A stretch of 26,176 bases of DNA from NCBI GenBank assembly GCA_016744875.1, contig JADGDL010000028.1:273-26448 (forward strand), given 5' to 3'. Source of the DNA: Sulfurovum sp. (GTDB lineage Bacteria > Campylobacterota > Campylobacteria > Campylobacterales > Sulfurovaceae). This document shows, one piece after another, positions 6,803 through 15,004 of the stretch (within the stretch, counting starts at the first letter, position 1; each line of letters opens with the position of its first letter). The notes under the pieces are model-generated. The model worked only from the letters and a program-made list of their open reading frames with translations. It did not search any database and was not told the DNA's origin. A program made the position numbers and the translations under genes.

Positions 6803-8614
6803 TTGGCTAAGGCTATACCACAAAAAAACATACGTAATTTTTCTATCATCGCACATATCGACCATGGTAAATCTACGTTAGCAGATCGTATTATACAAGA
6901 GTGTGGTGCGGTAACAGACAGACAAATGTCTGCCCAGGTCATGGATACCATGGACATCGAAAAAGAGCGTGGTATTACGATCAAGGCTCAATCAGTACGT
7001 CTTGACTATATTAAAGATGGAGAACAATACATCCTTAATCTTATAGACACTCCGGGTCACGTGGATTTCTCTTATGAAGTAAGCCGTTCTTTGGCCTCTT
7101 CGGAGGGTGCACTACTCATTGTAGATGCGGCACAGGGGGTAGAAGCTCAAACCATAGCCAATGTCTATATTGCCATAGATAACAACCTCGAACTTTTACC
7201 TGTTGTAAATAAAATAGACTTACCCGCATCTGATCCAGATAGAGTACTCACTGAGCTTGAAGAAGCTATAGGGATAGATGCTACTGAACATAACCTTGTT
7301 TCGGCTAAAACTGGACTAGGGGTTAAAGACCTTATTGATTCTATAGTCGACCGTGTGCCTGCACCAACAGGTGATGAAAATGCACCAACCAAAGCACTGA
7401 TTTATGATTCTTGGTTTGATAACTACATGGGAGCGCTTGCGTTGGTTCGTGTTTTTGAAGGTAGCATCAAAAAAGGTGAGATAGTAAAAATAATGGGAAC
7501 AAAAGATGAGCATCAGGTTCTTAGTATGATGTACCCAAATCCCATAGCAAACATACAAACTAATGAGATACGTACAGGTGAGATAGGTATCGTGGTCATG
7601 GGACTCAAGACGGCAGGTGATCTTCAAGTGGGCGACACCATCACAGATGCTAAAAATCCTACGGCAGAAAGCATCCATGGTTTTGAACCAGCGAAACCTT
7701 TTGTCTTTGCAGGGATCTACCCTATAGAAACCGATAAATTCGAAGATCTTCGTGATGCGCTGAATAAACTTCAACTCAATGATTCTTCGTTGAGTTTTGA
7801 GCCTGAAAGTTCTATGGCATTGGGGTCTGGATTTAGAACAGGCTTCTTAGGTATGCTTCATATGGAAGTAGTTAAAGAGCGTTTAGAACGTGAATTCAAC
7901 CTGGAACTCATCGCCACTGCACCTACTGTTATCTATAAAGTAAAATTGACAAATGGGGATGAGATAGAGATACAAAATCCAAGTGAACTTCCTGAACCGC
8001 AGAAGATATATCAGATTTATGAGCCGTATGTAAAAGCGACTATCTTGACGCCACAAGAGTATGTTGGAAACCTTATTAAATTACTTAATGACCGCCGTGG
8101 GATTCAAATAAAGATGGATTATCTTAATGCAACACGTGTACTCATGGAGTATGATATCCCTATGAATGAGATCGTATTGGACTTTTACGATAAACTGAAG
8201 TCCATGACCAAAGGGTATGCGAGTTTTGACTATGAGCCTATTGGCTTTAGAGAAGGTAACCTTGTGAAACTTGATATTAAGGTCGCTGGAGAAGTTGTAG
8301 ATTCCTTATCTATCATTGTCCCTGAAGGTAAAGCTAGAACACGCGGACTTGCGTTTGTTGCACAACTGAAAGAACTTATCCCAAGACAACTCTTTGAAGT
8401 GGCGATACAGGCAAGTATAGGAAATAATGTTATCGCTCGTTCCAACGTGAAATCCATGGGTAAAAACGTGACGGCAAAATGTTATGGTGGCGATATTACA
8501 CGTAAAAGAAAACTTTTAGAAAAACAAAAAGCAGGTAAAAAACGTATGAAGTCCATTGGTAGTGTAGAAGTACCTCAAGAAGCATTTATGGCTGTATTGA
8601 AGTTGGACAGTTAA
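6803..8614 (+). CDS. lepA: Elongation factor 4 (LepA), ribosomal GTPase
   Basis: Translational GTPase that acts on stalled or back-translocating ribosomes. Seen: G1 motif AHIDHGKS at residues 17-24, DTPGHVDF, NKIDLP, the EF-G-like middle domains, and the LepA-specific C-terminus (NVIARSNVKSMGKNVTAKCYGGD, RKRKLLEKQKAGKKRMK). The start is TTG at 6803: AAAGGAAA lies at 6791-6798, the protein then begins MAKAIPQKNIRNFS, and the length becomes 603 residues, normal for LepA. A GTG at 6746 in the same frame would add 19 residues with no homology, encoded by the hairpin leader, and is rejected. lepA is the first gene of a coupled operon: the next gene starts on the base after its TAA. Confidence 0.96.
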   Translation: MAKAIPQKNIRNFSIIAHIDHGKSTLADRIIQECGAVTDRQMSAQVMDTMDIEKERGITIKAQSVRLDYIKDGEQYILNLIDTPGHVDFSYEVSRSLASSEGALLIVDAAQGVEAQTIANVYIAIDNNLELLPVVNKIDLPASDPDRVLTELEEAIGIDATEHNLVSAKTGLGVKDLIDSIVDRVPAPTGDENAPTKALIYDSWFDNYMGALALVRVFEGSIKKGEIVKIMGTKDEHQVLSMMYPNPIANIQTNEIRTGEIGIVVMGLKTAGDLQVGDTITDAKNPTAESIHGFEPAKPFVFAGIYPIETDKFEDLRDALNKLQLNDSSLSFEPESSMALGSGFRTGFLGMLHMEVVKERLEREFNLELIATAPTVIYKVKLTNGDEIEIQNPSELPEPQKIYQIYEPYVKATILTPQEYVGNLIKLLNDRRGIQIKMDYLNATRVLMEYDIPMNEIVLDFYDKLKSMTKGYASFDYEPIGFREGNLVKLDIKVAGEVVDSLSIIVPEGKARTRGLAFVAQLKELIPRQLFEVAIQASIGNNVIARSNVKSMGKNVTAKCYGGDITRKRKLLEKQKAGKKRMKSIGSVEVPQEAFMAVLKLDS

Positions 8615-8968
8615 ATGACACTCATTCCTGTAGAAGAAGACAAAAAAACTATTGCTCATCGTTTTAGAAAAGCACATTCATTTGCCTTTCTTGATGAAGG
8701 ACAGATCATCGTGCAGGAAAACCCTCATAAAACCTCTAAATCTCCTGTATTTTTCGAGTATTTTAAAACGTTAAATATAGATACGATCTATGTGAAAGAA
8801 TTAGGATATAAAACACTGTTAACACTATTAGAAATGAATGTGGAGGTGTATTTAGTACAAGATGCAGAAACATGGAATCGTATCAAGCCAAATAGTTTGC
8901 TTTTACTTGATGCCCAGAATGCAAAAGAACATTGTTCTTTAGGACATCATAATAAAGAAGGCAACTAA
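8615..8968 (+). CDS. NifX/dinitrogenase cofactor-like small protein
   Basis: Small cytosolic protein resembling the dinitrogenase iron-molybdenum cofactor biosynthesis domain (NifX/NafY/DiNase fold). Seen: an N-terminal IPVEEDKKTIAHRFRKAHSFAFLD matching the usual IPV...HFG.A..F pattern, a central alpha/beta section (IDTIYVKELGYKTLLTLLEMNVEVYLV) and a short C-terminal tail with Cys and two His (CSLGHH) that might bind metal. No nitrogenase genes are nearby, and members of this fold also occur in organisms that do not fix nitrogen, so the role is unassigned. The ATG follows directly on the lepA stop (TAAATG), which implies translational coupling. The family call is moderate because the resemblance is by pattern only. 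Confidence 0.65.
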   Translation: MTLIPVEEDKKTIAHRFRKAHSFAFLDEGQIIVQENPHKTSKSPVFFEYFKTLNIDTIYVKELGYKTLLTLLEMNVEVYLVQDAETWNRIKPNSLLLLDAQNAKEHCSLGHHNKEGN

Positions 8969-9415
8969 ATGGGTTGGGCGATACACTTACACCTTGTAGC
9001 AGCGATTGCGTGGATAGGTGGAGCATTTTTTATGTTTCTTCTAGGCGTAAGTCTGCGTAAAAAAGAAGATCAGGACGCAGTATACCCTCGTATAGGACCT
9101 ATCTATGGTTACTTTGAAACAGGTGCGCTTATTATTTTACTCTATACAGGGTATGTGATGATAAGCAGTAATGGTCTTCTGGATATTCTTTTTTCAAATG
9201 TGACCAATGAAGTGATTGATGCACTTCGTATCAAACTCTATTTGGTTGTGGTGATCTTTGTCCTTACTGTGATACACATGACCATCAGTATGATGACCTT
9301 AAATAAGTTAAAAACACCTCTTCAGAGGCTTTTTTCCAAAGGTTCATCTATGGGTATATTCTTACTTAATTTGGTTGTTTTACATTATGCAATGGTTTTA
9401 AGGGATATTCTTTAG
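8969..9415 (+). CDS. CopD/HemJ-like four-helix membrane protein
   Basis: Predicted inner-membrane protein of 148 residues with four hydrophobic segments at about 5-28, 47-67, 86-108 and 124-144. Seen: HLHLVAAIAWIGGAFFMFL at the N-terminus, a pattern shared by CopD-like and HemJ-like proteins, plus histidines in helix 3 (VIHMTIS) and helix 4 (VLHYAM) that could ligate haem or copper. It starts on the base after the stop of the NifX-like gene (TAAATG), with AGAAGG upstream, and is the last gene of the lepA operon. The exact family is uncertain; a role in metal or haem handling is inferred from the histidines only. Confidence 0.6.
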   Translation: MGWAIHLHLVAAIAWIGGAFFMFLLGVSLRKKEDQDAVYPRIGPIYGYFETGALIILLYTGYVMISSNGLLDILFSNVTNEVIDALRIKLYLVVVIFVLTVIHMTISMMTLNKLKTPLQRLFSKGSSMGIFLLNLVVLHYAMVLRDIL

Positions 9416-9454
9416 ACTATAATATTCTCAGTTTTCATTATTTTCATTTTTTAT

Positions 9455-9505
9455 TATAGAAAAATATAAATACTTTCTATATTCTATGATATACTCATAT
9501 CATAG
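9455..9505. promoter_or_regulatory. Two tandem dyads before the repeat-protein gene
   Basis: Dyad 1 is TATAGAAA (9455-9462) and TTTCTATA (9474-9481) with an 11-base spacer. Dyad 2 is CTATGATA (9484-9491) and TATCATAG (9498-9505) with a 6-base spacer. Both are perfect 8-bp inverted repeats placed back to back in the only gap between the lepA operon and the next gene, 76-126 bases before its ATG. Neither has a T-run, so operators are more likely than terminators. The rest of 9416-9580 is AT-rich promoter-like sequence. Confidence 0.4.
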
Positions 9506-9580
9506 ATTAAATATTTCAAGTATGTAGAGATACGTGTAATATTTATGTGTCAACAAAATCATAAAAAATGGAAGATCATC

Positions 9581-10408
9581 ATGTATAAAATCACTACAAC
9601 AGTTCTATTTTGTGCCTCTTTACTTATGGCCCAGGAAAACCTCAGTTTAAGTCAGAAACTTCAAAATATCGATAAAGAAGAAGAGAGTTTACTTTCATCA
9701 TTTAGTAAAATAAGAGAAAAGCGTGAACTTCAGGAATTTGATAACGAACAAAAGGAGGAATCCAATATTGTTGTTGATAACAATGAAATTGACAGCAGTG
9801 AGCAGGATGATAAAAGAATCGAACAGGTTACAAGTGAATTAGAAAATATTCAGAATGAAGTTGAAGAAGAAAAAAAACTTGAAGCAATACAGCTTAAAAA
9901 AAATAAGCTTGAAGAAGAGATAAAAGCAAAAAAAATGATGATGGCAGAAAAGGAAAAAAAGGTTGCTAAAGATGATGCTTTAGAAAAGCAGATCGCAGAT
10001 CAAAAAAAGTTGGCGGAACTTTTTGTAATAGAAAAAAAGAAATATGATGAAAAAGCTGCAAAAGAGGCCAGTGAATCAGTAGTAGATGATCAAGTAACAC
10101 ATCAAAAAAAGATGGCAGAACAGTTTTTAATAGAAAAAAAGAAATATGATGCAAAAGAAGCAAAAACAAAAAAATCAAATTCAAAACAAAAAGTAAAAGC
10201 TAAAAAAAGAACGGCAAGCAAAAAAACTGCAGCTAGCAAGAAAAAAGAATCTCAGGCCAAAAAAGCTAGAGAACAAAAAGCTTTAGCAGAGAAACAAGCT
10301 GCTGCCAAGAAAGCAGAAGATAAAAAAGCAGAAGCAGCAAAAATTGAAGCAGAATCAAATAAGAATACAACTGGGTTTGATCACCTAAAATCTTTATTGG
10401 GAAGTTAA
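9581..10408 (+). CDS. Exported Lys/Glu-rich coiled-coil protein with internal repeat
   Basis: I do not recognise a characterised family. Seen: a signal peptide (MYKITTTVLFCASLLMA, cut after residue 17), then about 240 residues dominated by Lys, Glu and Ala with long heptad-like stretches, so an extended periplasmic helix or coiled coil is likely. A 23-residue unit occurs twice, at 140-162 and 174-196, sharing QKK.AE.F.IEKKKYD. The C-terminal half is strongly basic and alanine-rich, resembling TolA-like or histone-like linkers, and it ends in a short non-repetitive segment (TGFDHLKSLLGS). The ATG at 9581 is preceded by GGAAGA at 9570-9575; an in-frame ATG at 9545 would add 12 residues in front of the signal peptide and is rejected. 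It stands alone after tandem dyads. Its stop shares TTAA with the stop of the convergent HAD gene. Confidence 0.75.
   Translation: MYKITTTVLFCASLLMAQENLSLSQKLQNIDKEEESLLSSFSKIREKRELQEFDNEQKEESNIVVDNNEIDSSEQDDKRIEQVTSELENIQNEVEEEKKLEAIQLKKNKLEEEIKAKKMMMAEKEKKVAKDDALEKQIADQKKLAELFVIEKKKYDEKAAKEASESVVDDQVTHQKKMAEQFLIEKKKYDAKEAKTKKSNSKQKVKAKKRTASKKTAASKKKESQAKKAREQKALAEKQAAAKKAEDKKAEAAKIEAESNKNTTGFDHLKSLLGS
9998..10168 (+). repeat. Two-copy 69-base coding repeat
   Basis: Copies at 9998-10066 and 10100-10168, offset by 102 bases (34 codons, in frame). Both encode the pattern (D/H)QKK.AE.F.IEKKKYD. The DNA itself is also similar, including a shared run encoding IEKKKYD, which suggests duplication rather than only low-complexity composition. 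Confidence 0.6.
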
Positions 10409-11235
10409 ACTATCTCTTTAAGATATTTTGCAACACCATCTTCATCATTTGAATGAGGTAGTATCACATCTGCTACCTCTTTTACTTCATCCAAAGCATT
10501 AGAAACAGCTACAGATGTACCTGCTAGTTTAAACATCCCTATATCATTGACAGAGTCACCAAATACAGTTACATCTTTTGTATCACGCTCTAAATACTCC
10601 ATCACTTTGCTAAGCGCATGGGCTTTGTCCCCTTCATGGTGTAGAATGGTGAGAAACCAGCCGTCTGAGTATTTTTCAGGAGAGAGTTTATACTCCAGTT
10701 CTGTACCAAATGTTTTTTCTAAATGTATACTGAGTGGGGCTAGGGTCTTATAGTCACCAAAGTAAACGAGCTTTAGATTCATCTCCATTGCTCTGATATC
10801 TGCACACTTTACCATACGTGGGTCATTTCTGTAGTTCTCTAAGACACCATGCTGATGTATGTTGAGTGTAGTAGGGAAGAGAAATGCTTCTTCAAGCGTT
10901 GTTTTATCTTTTAAGGCGATGACAAAAGGGTAGATAGTAAACTTCTTTCCTTCATTTATTATGGCATCTCCAAGGGATTTGTTTACTAACTTAAGGTCTA
11001 TGAGCTTTTTCTCAGGAGTAACGATCATAGTTCCATCTAAAAGTATCATCGGTGCATCCAGATGAAGTTTATCCAGGAAATCATGTGTTTTCTGAAAACT
11101 TCTTGCTGTGGCTATAGAAAGTATACTGTCTTTAGTTCTGTCATTCCAGACTTTTGCAGAAAAGTCACTGACACTCTGGTCTGTACGTAAAAATGTATGA
11201 TCAAGATCGGTGATATAGATAGGTTTTTTTGGCAT
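10405..11235 (-). CDS. HAD-IIB (Cof-type) phosphatase
   Basis: Haloacid-dehalogenase superfamily hydrolase, subclass IIB; relatives dephosphorylate sugar phosphates and similar metabolites using an aspartyl-phosphate intermediate and Mg2+. Seen: motif I DLDHT with nucleophile Asp10 and Asp12, motif II SIATAR near residue 40, Lys204 as motif III candidate, and motif IV GDSVND at 226-231, with a cap domain between. Length of 276 residues is typical. It starts 14 bases after ygiQ and is likely in that operon. Its TAA overlaps the TAA of the convergent plus-strand gene within a single TTAA at 10405-10408, leaving no space for a terminator. The substrate cannot be told from sequence. Confidence 0.85.
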   Translation of the reverse strand: MPKKPIYITDLDHTFLRTDQSVSDFSAKVWNDRTKDSILSIATARSFQKTHDFLDKLHLDAPMILLDGTMIVTPEKKLIDLKLVNKSLGDAIINEGKKFTIYPFVIALKDKTTLEEAFLFPTTLNIHQHGVLENYRNDPRMVKCADIRAMEMNLKLVYFGDYKTLAPLSIHLEKTFGTELEYKLSPEKYSDGWFLTILHHEGDKAHALSKVMEYLERDTKDVTVFGDSVNDIGMFKLAGTSVAVSNALDEVKEVADVILPHSNDEDGVAKYLKEIV

Positions 11236-11249
11236 TTACACACTCATAC

Positions 11250-13004
11250 TTAACTTGCAAACCCTGAATTAAAATTGGTTTTTTCCTGAACAATGCGTTT
11301 TTGTTTCTCTTTTCTAAAGGTGTCTTTCTCTACAAATATCTTTTTACGTGTTTCGGGATCCATTTCTGTGTAGTACATTACTGCGGAGTAAGTACCTGGA
11401 GTTGGTGTAAAGACTTGAGCCTGTTCAGGGTTCATTTTGAGTACATTGGTCGTAAAGTTTTTAAGTTTATGCATATCGGACTCTTCACAGCCTGGATGGG
11501 CAGCTATGAGATAATAGGTAAGATATTGTTGTTTCCCCATCTCACGGTTGAGCTTGTCATAAAGCTTTTTAAAGTCCACAAGGGTTTGTTTACCAGGTTT
11601 CCCCATAAGGTCCAGGACACGTTGTTCTGTATGTTCCGGAGCAACTTTCATTTGTCCGGAGATATGATGTTGTACAAGTTCACGTAAATAGGAATACCCT
11701 TTACGTTTATCTTCATTTATGAGGTCATAACGTATGCCTGAAGCTACAAATGCTTTACGAATTCCAGGTATGTTACGTACCTGTTTCATCATACCTATGA
11801 CACGTGTATGGTCTGGTTTCATGGATTTACACAGATGCTTGGAATCTACACAGCGTTGGTGGTCACAGGTTCCCAATTTGAGTTTCTTGTTACACTCGTA
11901 GCCATACATGTTTGCTGTAGGTCCTCCAAGATCGGAGATGATGCCTTTAAAGTCTTTGTACTCTTTAAACTGATGCGCCTCTTTCACGATAGACTGTTCA
12001 GATCTGGTTCGTATGGTACGCCCCTGATGAACGCCAATGGCACAGAAGTTACATTCACCCCAGCACCCTTGGTGTGTCATAATGGAAAATTTAATGGTCT
12101 CTAAACATTTCACTTTTCCCTCAGGCTGGTGGTAAGGGTGGAGCTCTCTGGTAAATGGCAGAGCGGATACTTCATCCATCTCTGGTTCAGAGAGATAGTC
12201 GCATGGAGGATTTTGTATAGAGTAACGATTATCTACCTGCTGGCAGAGTCCTTTAGCTGCTATAGGATCATTGTTATCATAAAAGAGATCAAAGAGGTCG
12301 ATGTACTTCTCTTTGTCCTCTAAACAGGCTTTATGTGAAGGGAGTTGATGATAGTGTTCTTTTGGTTCTTTGTCTATGTAACATAACCCACGGATATCTC
12401 TCCACTCCTTATCACTATCCAGTGCATGTGTAAGCTCACGTATTGCCATTTCCCCCATGCCGTAAACAAGAATGTCAGCTTTGGAGTCAAAGAGTACAGG
12501 TTTTCTAAGTTTATTTGTCCAGTAGTCATAGTGTGTCACACGTCTTAGGCTTGCTTCTATGCCTCCGAGTACAACAGGTACGGTATTTTTAAAGTTCTGG
12601 CGTATGAGGTTTGTGTAGACAAGTACAGCACGGTCAGGACGTTTGTTGTTTTGACCACCAGGTGTGTAGTCATCAGAATTTCTAAATTTTTTAGTAGCAG
12701 TATAGTTTGCCACCATGGAGTCAATGCTTCCACCACTCACACCCCAATAAAGACGAGGTTCACCCAGACGTTTGATATCTTTGTCACTTTTTACATCAGG
12801 TTGTCCAATGATGCCAACTTTATAGCCAAGTTTTTCAAGCATCCGTCCTACCGTTGCAACACCAATAAAAGGAGAGTCAATATAGGCATCACCACTCACA
12901 AGTATCACATCACACTGTTCCCACCCACGAGCATGCATCTCTTTACGTGTCGTAGGGAGAAAGTCTTTGTCGCTAAAAGACGATGGTGGCATTTTTTTAT
13001 TCAT
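11250..13004 (-). CDS. ygiQ: YgiQ-family radical SAM protein
   Basis: Radical SAM enzyme of the YgiQ (UPF0313) family; the reaction is not established. Seen: the N-terminal conserved block RGW.QCDVILVSGDAYIDSPFIG at about 26-48, GGIEASLRR near 147-155, the 4Fe-4S motif CWGECNFC at 314-321 (Cys314, Cys318, Cys321), and a further cysteine cluster (CDHQRCVDSKHLC) that could carry extra metal. The C-terminal part contains HISGQMKVAPEH and FTPTPGTYS, typical of the family. Length of 584 residues is normal. AAGG lies before the ATG, and a TATAAT at 13046-13041 on the minus strand gives a short leader. The HAD phosphatase gene follows after 14 bases. Confidence 0.93.
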   Translation of the reverse strand: MNKKMPPSSFSDKDFLPTTRKEMHARGWEQCDVILVSGDAYIDSPFIGVATVGRMLEKLGYKVGIIGQPDVKSDKDIKRLGEPRLYWGVSGGSIDSMVANYTATKKFRNSDDYTPGGQNNKRPDRAVLVYTNLIRQNFKNTVPVVLGGIEASLRRVTHYDYWTNKLRKPVLFDSKADILVYGMGEMAIRELTHALDSDKEWRDIRGLCYIDKEPKEHYHQLPSHKACLEDKEKYIDLFDLFYDNNDPIAAKGLCQQVDNRYSIQNPPCDYLSEPEMDEVSALPFTRELHPYHQPEGKVKCLETIKFSIMTHQGCWGECNFCAIGVHQGRTIRTRSEQSIVKEAHQFKEYKDFKGIISDLGGPTANMYGYECNKKLKLGTCDHQRCVDSKHLCKSMKPDHTRVIGMMKQVRNIPGIRKAFVASGIRYDLINEDKRKGYSYLRELVQHHISGQMKVAPEHTEQRVLDLMGKPGKQTLVDFKKLYDKLNREMGKQQYLTYYLIAAHPGCEESDMHKLKNFTTNVLKMNPEQAQVFTPTPGTYSAVMYYTEMDPETRKKIFVEKDTFRKEKQKRIVQEKTNFNSGFAS

Positions 13005-13040
13005 AGTAGACCTTGGGTATTAGACTTCTTATATAATCGC

Positions 13041-13046
13041 ATTATA
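13041..13046 (-). promoter_or_regulatory. -10 element of ygiQ
   Basis: TATAAT on the minus strand, about 37 bases before the ygiQ ATG, giving a leader of roughly 30 bases. No convincing -35 is visible. A second ATTATA at 13054-13059 could be an alternative. Confidence 0.5.
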
Positions 13047-13067
13047 GCGAATTATTATAGTAGTACC

Positions 13068-14258
13068 TTAAGTCAATTTTTTCCCAGATATCAAGACTGG
13101 AAAGAACCTAATTCCCCAGGCGATAAACATGATCAGCCAGACGGTAGCAGATATATCAAAAAGAACCATAAAGTCCCATCCAAAAGCAGCAATAAAAGAG
13201 ACTAGGATACGCACGGCAACCACCACTTGTGTCCAGATAAAAAGCCCTTTTACCCAGAGGTCTGCCTGCATCATATTGCCAGAATGACCTATGGTGACAC
13301 GTGTTCCAAATCCTATAAGAATAGTAAATACAAATCCTAAAGAAAGTATGTGCATATCTAAAGCTAAAAAAGAGATGTCAAAGACAAGTGTTATAAAGTT
13401 TGTTAATGCAATAAATGCAAATGAAATGGGTACCCAGTAAAGAGATATATGAAGTATCCAAAGCAGAGGGTTAGGGTTTGGGAAGGGAAGTTTCCAGCTT
13501 AATAACTCTTTTCCTATAAGATATGCCAGGGCAAAATCTACAACAAATGCACTGTTTGGATAAATACCTTCCAACACTATATGCAAAATAAGGAGCAGGA
13601 AAATATTTTTAAGCAGTTTGATATTTTTGTCTATCATACAGTGCGAGAAAAAAGGTACCATACGTTGCGCAACCGAAAATGTCAGTAAAAAGAGATAAAG
13701 ATAGGTAGCTATTTCCATAGATAACCCTATCAATGGTGCATAAAAAAGTTTTCCAATAATAAAGAGAAGATGTGAAATGACACCAAACTGCATGGCATGT
13801 AATATCCAGTAGAGGTCATGTCTATCTTCCATTGTTGTCGTGTCATACATATTTTTTAGTATCAACATACCTTTAACATGAGATAAAAGGACCATGATCA
13901 TACCTATAGCGGAGAGTAGAGCACTTACAATAGATCCTAAAATAAAGAGAATAGAACCCAGGTAATATAAATTAAACACAGCTGCATAAGTCTTTTTTTC
14001 TATAGCAGGGGTAGAAGAAAAACGGGGAAATGTTGTAAACAAGAAAGCCAAAAAGGCAGGTGTAAAAAGAAGATATACAAATCCATAGGCATGAAAGTCT
14101 GCTGCTGATATGGAAAGGTTGATGATGCTTTTATATGCAAGCATAAATATCAACATTGTAAAGAAGGCATTTACAAATGCAAGAACAAAAAAGGGCTGAT
14201 GTGGTTGGGAAAAAAAATAGCTGTTATTATCATCGTCAGAAAATTGTGTAAATTTCAT
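13068..14258 (-). CDS. nnrS: NnrS-family haem-copper membrane protein
   Basis: Polytopic inner-membrane protein of the NnrS family; characterised members bind haem and copper and protect against nitrosative stress. Seen: about twelve hydrophobic segments across 396 residues, an N-terminal PHQPFFVLAF at 19-28, FHAYGFVY at 55-62, AQRMVPFFS at 197-205, HILSLGFVFTILIGFGT at 303-319 and the C-terminal signature RVTIGHSG at 320-327. Several membrane histidines are candidate ligands. GAGG precedes the ATG. A possible extended -10 (TGCTATATC) lies at 14317-14309 on the minus strand. It is separated from the upstream SYLF gene by a strong terminator and from ygiQ by a 63-base gap, so it is probably a single transcription unit. 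Confidence 0.88.
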   Translation of the reverse strand: MKFTQFSDDDNNSYFFSQPHQPFFVLAFVNAFFTMLIFMLAYKSIINLSISAADFHAYGFVYLLFTPAFLAFLFTTFPRFSSTPAIEKKTYAAVFNLYYLGSILFILGSIVSALLSAIGMIMVLLSHVKGMLILKNMYDTTTMEDRHDLYWILHAMQFGVISHLLFIIGKLFYAPLIGLSMEIATYLYLFLLTFSVAQRMVPFFSHCMIDKNIKLLKNIFLLLILHIVLEGIYPNSAFVVDFALAYLIGKELLSWKLPFPNPNPLLWILHISLYWVPISFAFIALTNFITLVFDISFLALDMHILSLGFVFTILIGFGTRVTIGHSGNMMQADLWVKGLFIWTQVVVAVRILVSFIAAFGWDFMVLFDISATVWLIMFIAWGIRFFPVLISGKKLT

Positions 14259-14351
14259 AGATACCTCGTTTTTAGATAATCATAACAAAATTTTATAGAA
14301 GTAACATTGATATAGCACAAGAAAAAGAGTGGAAATTAAAAGTTTGGGAAG

Positions 14352-14381
14352 AAAAAACGTGAGCTAAACTAGATGCTCACG
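14352..14381 (-). terminator. Intrinsic terminator of the SYLF-domain gene
   Basis: Minus-strand stem CGTGAGC (14381-14375) pairs with GCTCACG (14364-14358) around a ten-base loop and is directly followed by six T's. It begins 16 bases after the stop codon and has all features of a Rho-independent terminator. Confidence 0.85.
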
Positions 14382-14396
14382 CTTGGGTGAAGAGGA

Positions 14397-14942
14397 TTAT
14401 TTTTTAACTCTTTTAAATTTAGTACCTTCCATTGTGAAGCTACCCATAAGACCTTTAGAATCAAAAACAAAAGCGATCATGTCATCATCAAAGTCTACAT
14501 CATCAAGTTCTTCTTTTGAGTTCCATTCTGCAATGGCGACCTTCCCATCTACATCGGTTTCCCACTCATCATCATCGATAAGGAATTTATCAAGAGCTGC
14601 CTCAGATGTGAAAGCAATGATCATCGCATATTCCTGTGCACCTATTTGCATTCCAACAGATGCAGCAGTCATTTCATAATAACCTTTAGTGTCTCTTTTT
14701 ACTCTGAGTACACCTTCACCGTATTTACCACCTACAAAGAAACCTGCCTCTTTTACACTTGGAAATACCAAAAAAGCATTTGCTTTTACCAAAAAAGCAT
14801 CCCCGCCTTTTACTTCATCAATAAATTGATTAATAGCCTTATTTGCATCTCGGTCTAGTGTTGCAGCAGATTTTGCCATAGCAAATGTACTAAACCCAAC
14901 TAGAATAGCCAATACCAATACTTTAAAGTTCATTTTTTTCAT
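14397..14942 (-). CDS. Exported SYLF/Ysc84-domain lipid-binding protein
   Basis: Resembles the SYLF (Ysc84) domain, a lipid-binding module found in bacterial envelope proteins and eukaryotic actin-associated proteins; the bacterial role is unclear. Seen: a signal peptide at 1-23 (ending FAMA), then the pattern LVFPSVKEAGFFVGGKYGEGVLRVK, which matches the family glycine-rich GG.YG.G core, followed by a conserved-looking segment GAQEYAMIIAFTSEAALDKFL. The C-terminal half is unusually acidic (EELDDVDFDDD). AAGGA lies six bases before the ATG at 14942. It has its own extended -10 overlapped by an inverted repeat, and a strong terminator, so it is a single-gene unit. Confidence 0.85.
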   Translation of the reverse strand: MKKMNFKVLVLAILVGFSTFAMAKSAATLDRDANKAINQFIDEVKGGDAFLVKANAFLVFPSVKEAGFFVGGKYGEGVLRVKRDTKGYYEMTAASVGMQIGAQEYAMIIAFTSEAALDKFLIDDDEWETDVDGKVAIAEWNSKEELDDVDFDDDMIAFVFDSKGLMGSFTMEGTKFKRVKK

Positions 14943-14970
14943 CTATATTCCTTATATTTTTTAGACAATA

Positions 14971-14991
14971 ATTATATCACAAATGATATAA
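14971..14991 (-). promoter_or_regulatory. Extended -10 of the SYLF gene inside an inverted repeat
   Basis: On the minus strand TGATATAAT (14979-14971) is a perfect extended -10 about 30 bases before the ATG. The plus-strand sequence at 14972-14991, TTATATCACAAATGATATAA, is a perfect 8-bp inverted repeat with a four-base spacer covering this -10. A repressor bound there would block transcription. The same dyad lies 14 bases after the helicase stop and could alternatively act as a weak terminator for it. Confidence 0.5.
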
Positions 14992-15004
14992 AGTATTATA
15001 CGTC

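Noticed and set aside
12651..13205. 184-codon plus-strand frame across ygiQ and nnrS ends
   Set aside because: Antisense to two recognised genes, with no start signal or recognisable motif.
14307..14320. TTGAT half-site upstream of nnrS as an FNR/DNR box
   Set aside because: No matching ATCAA half-site at the required spacing on the same stretch.
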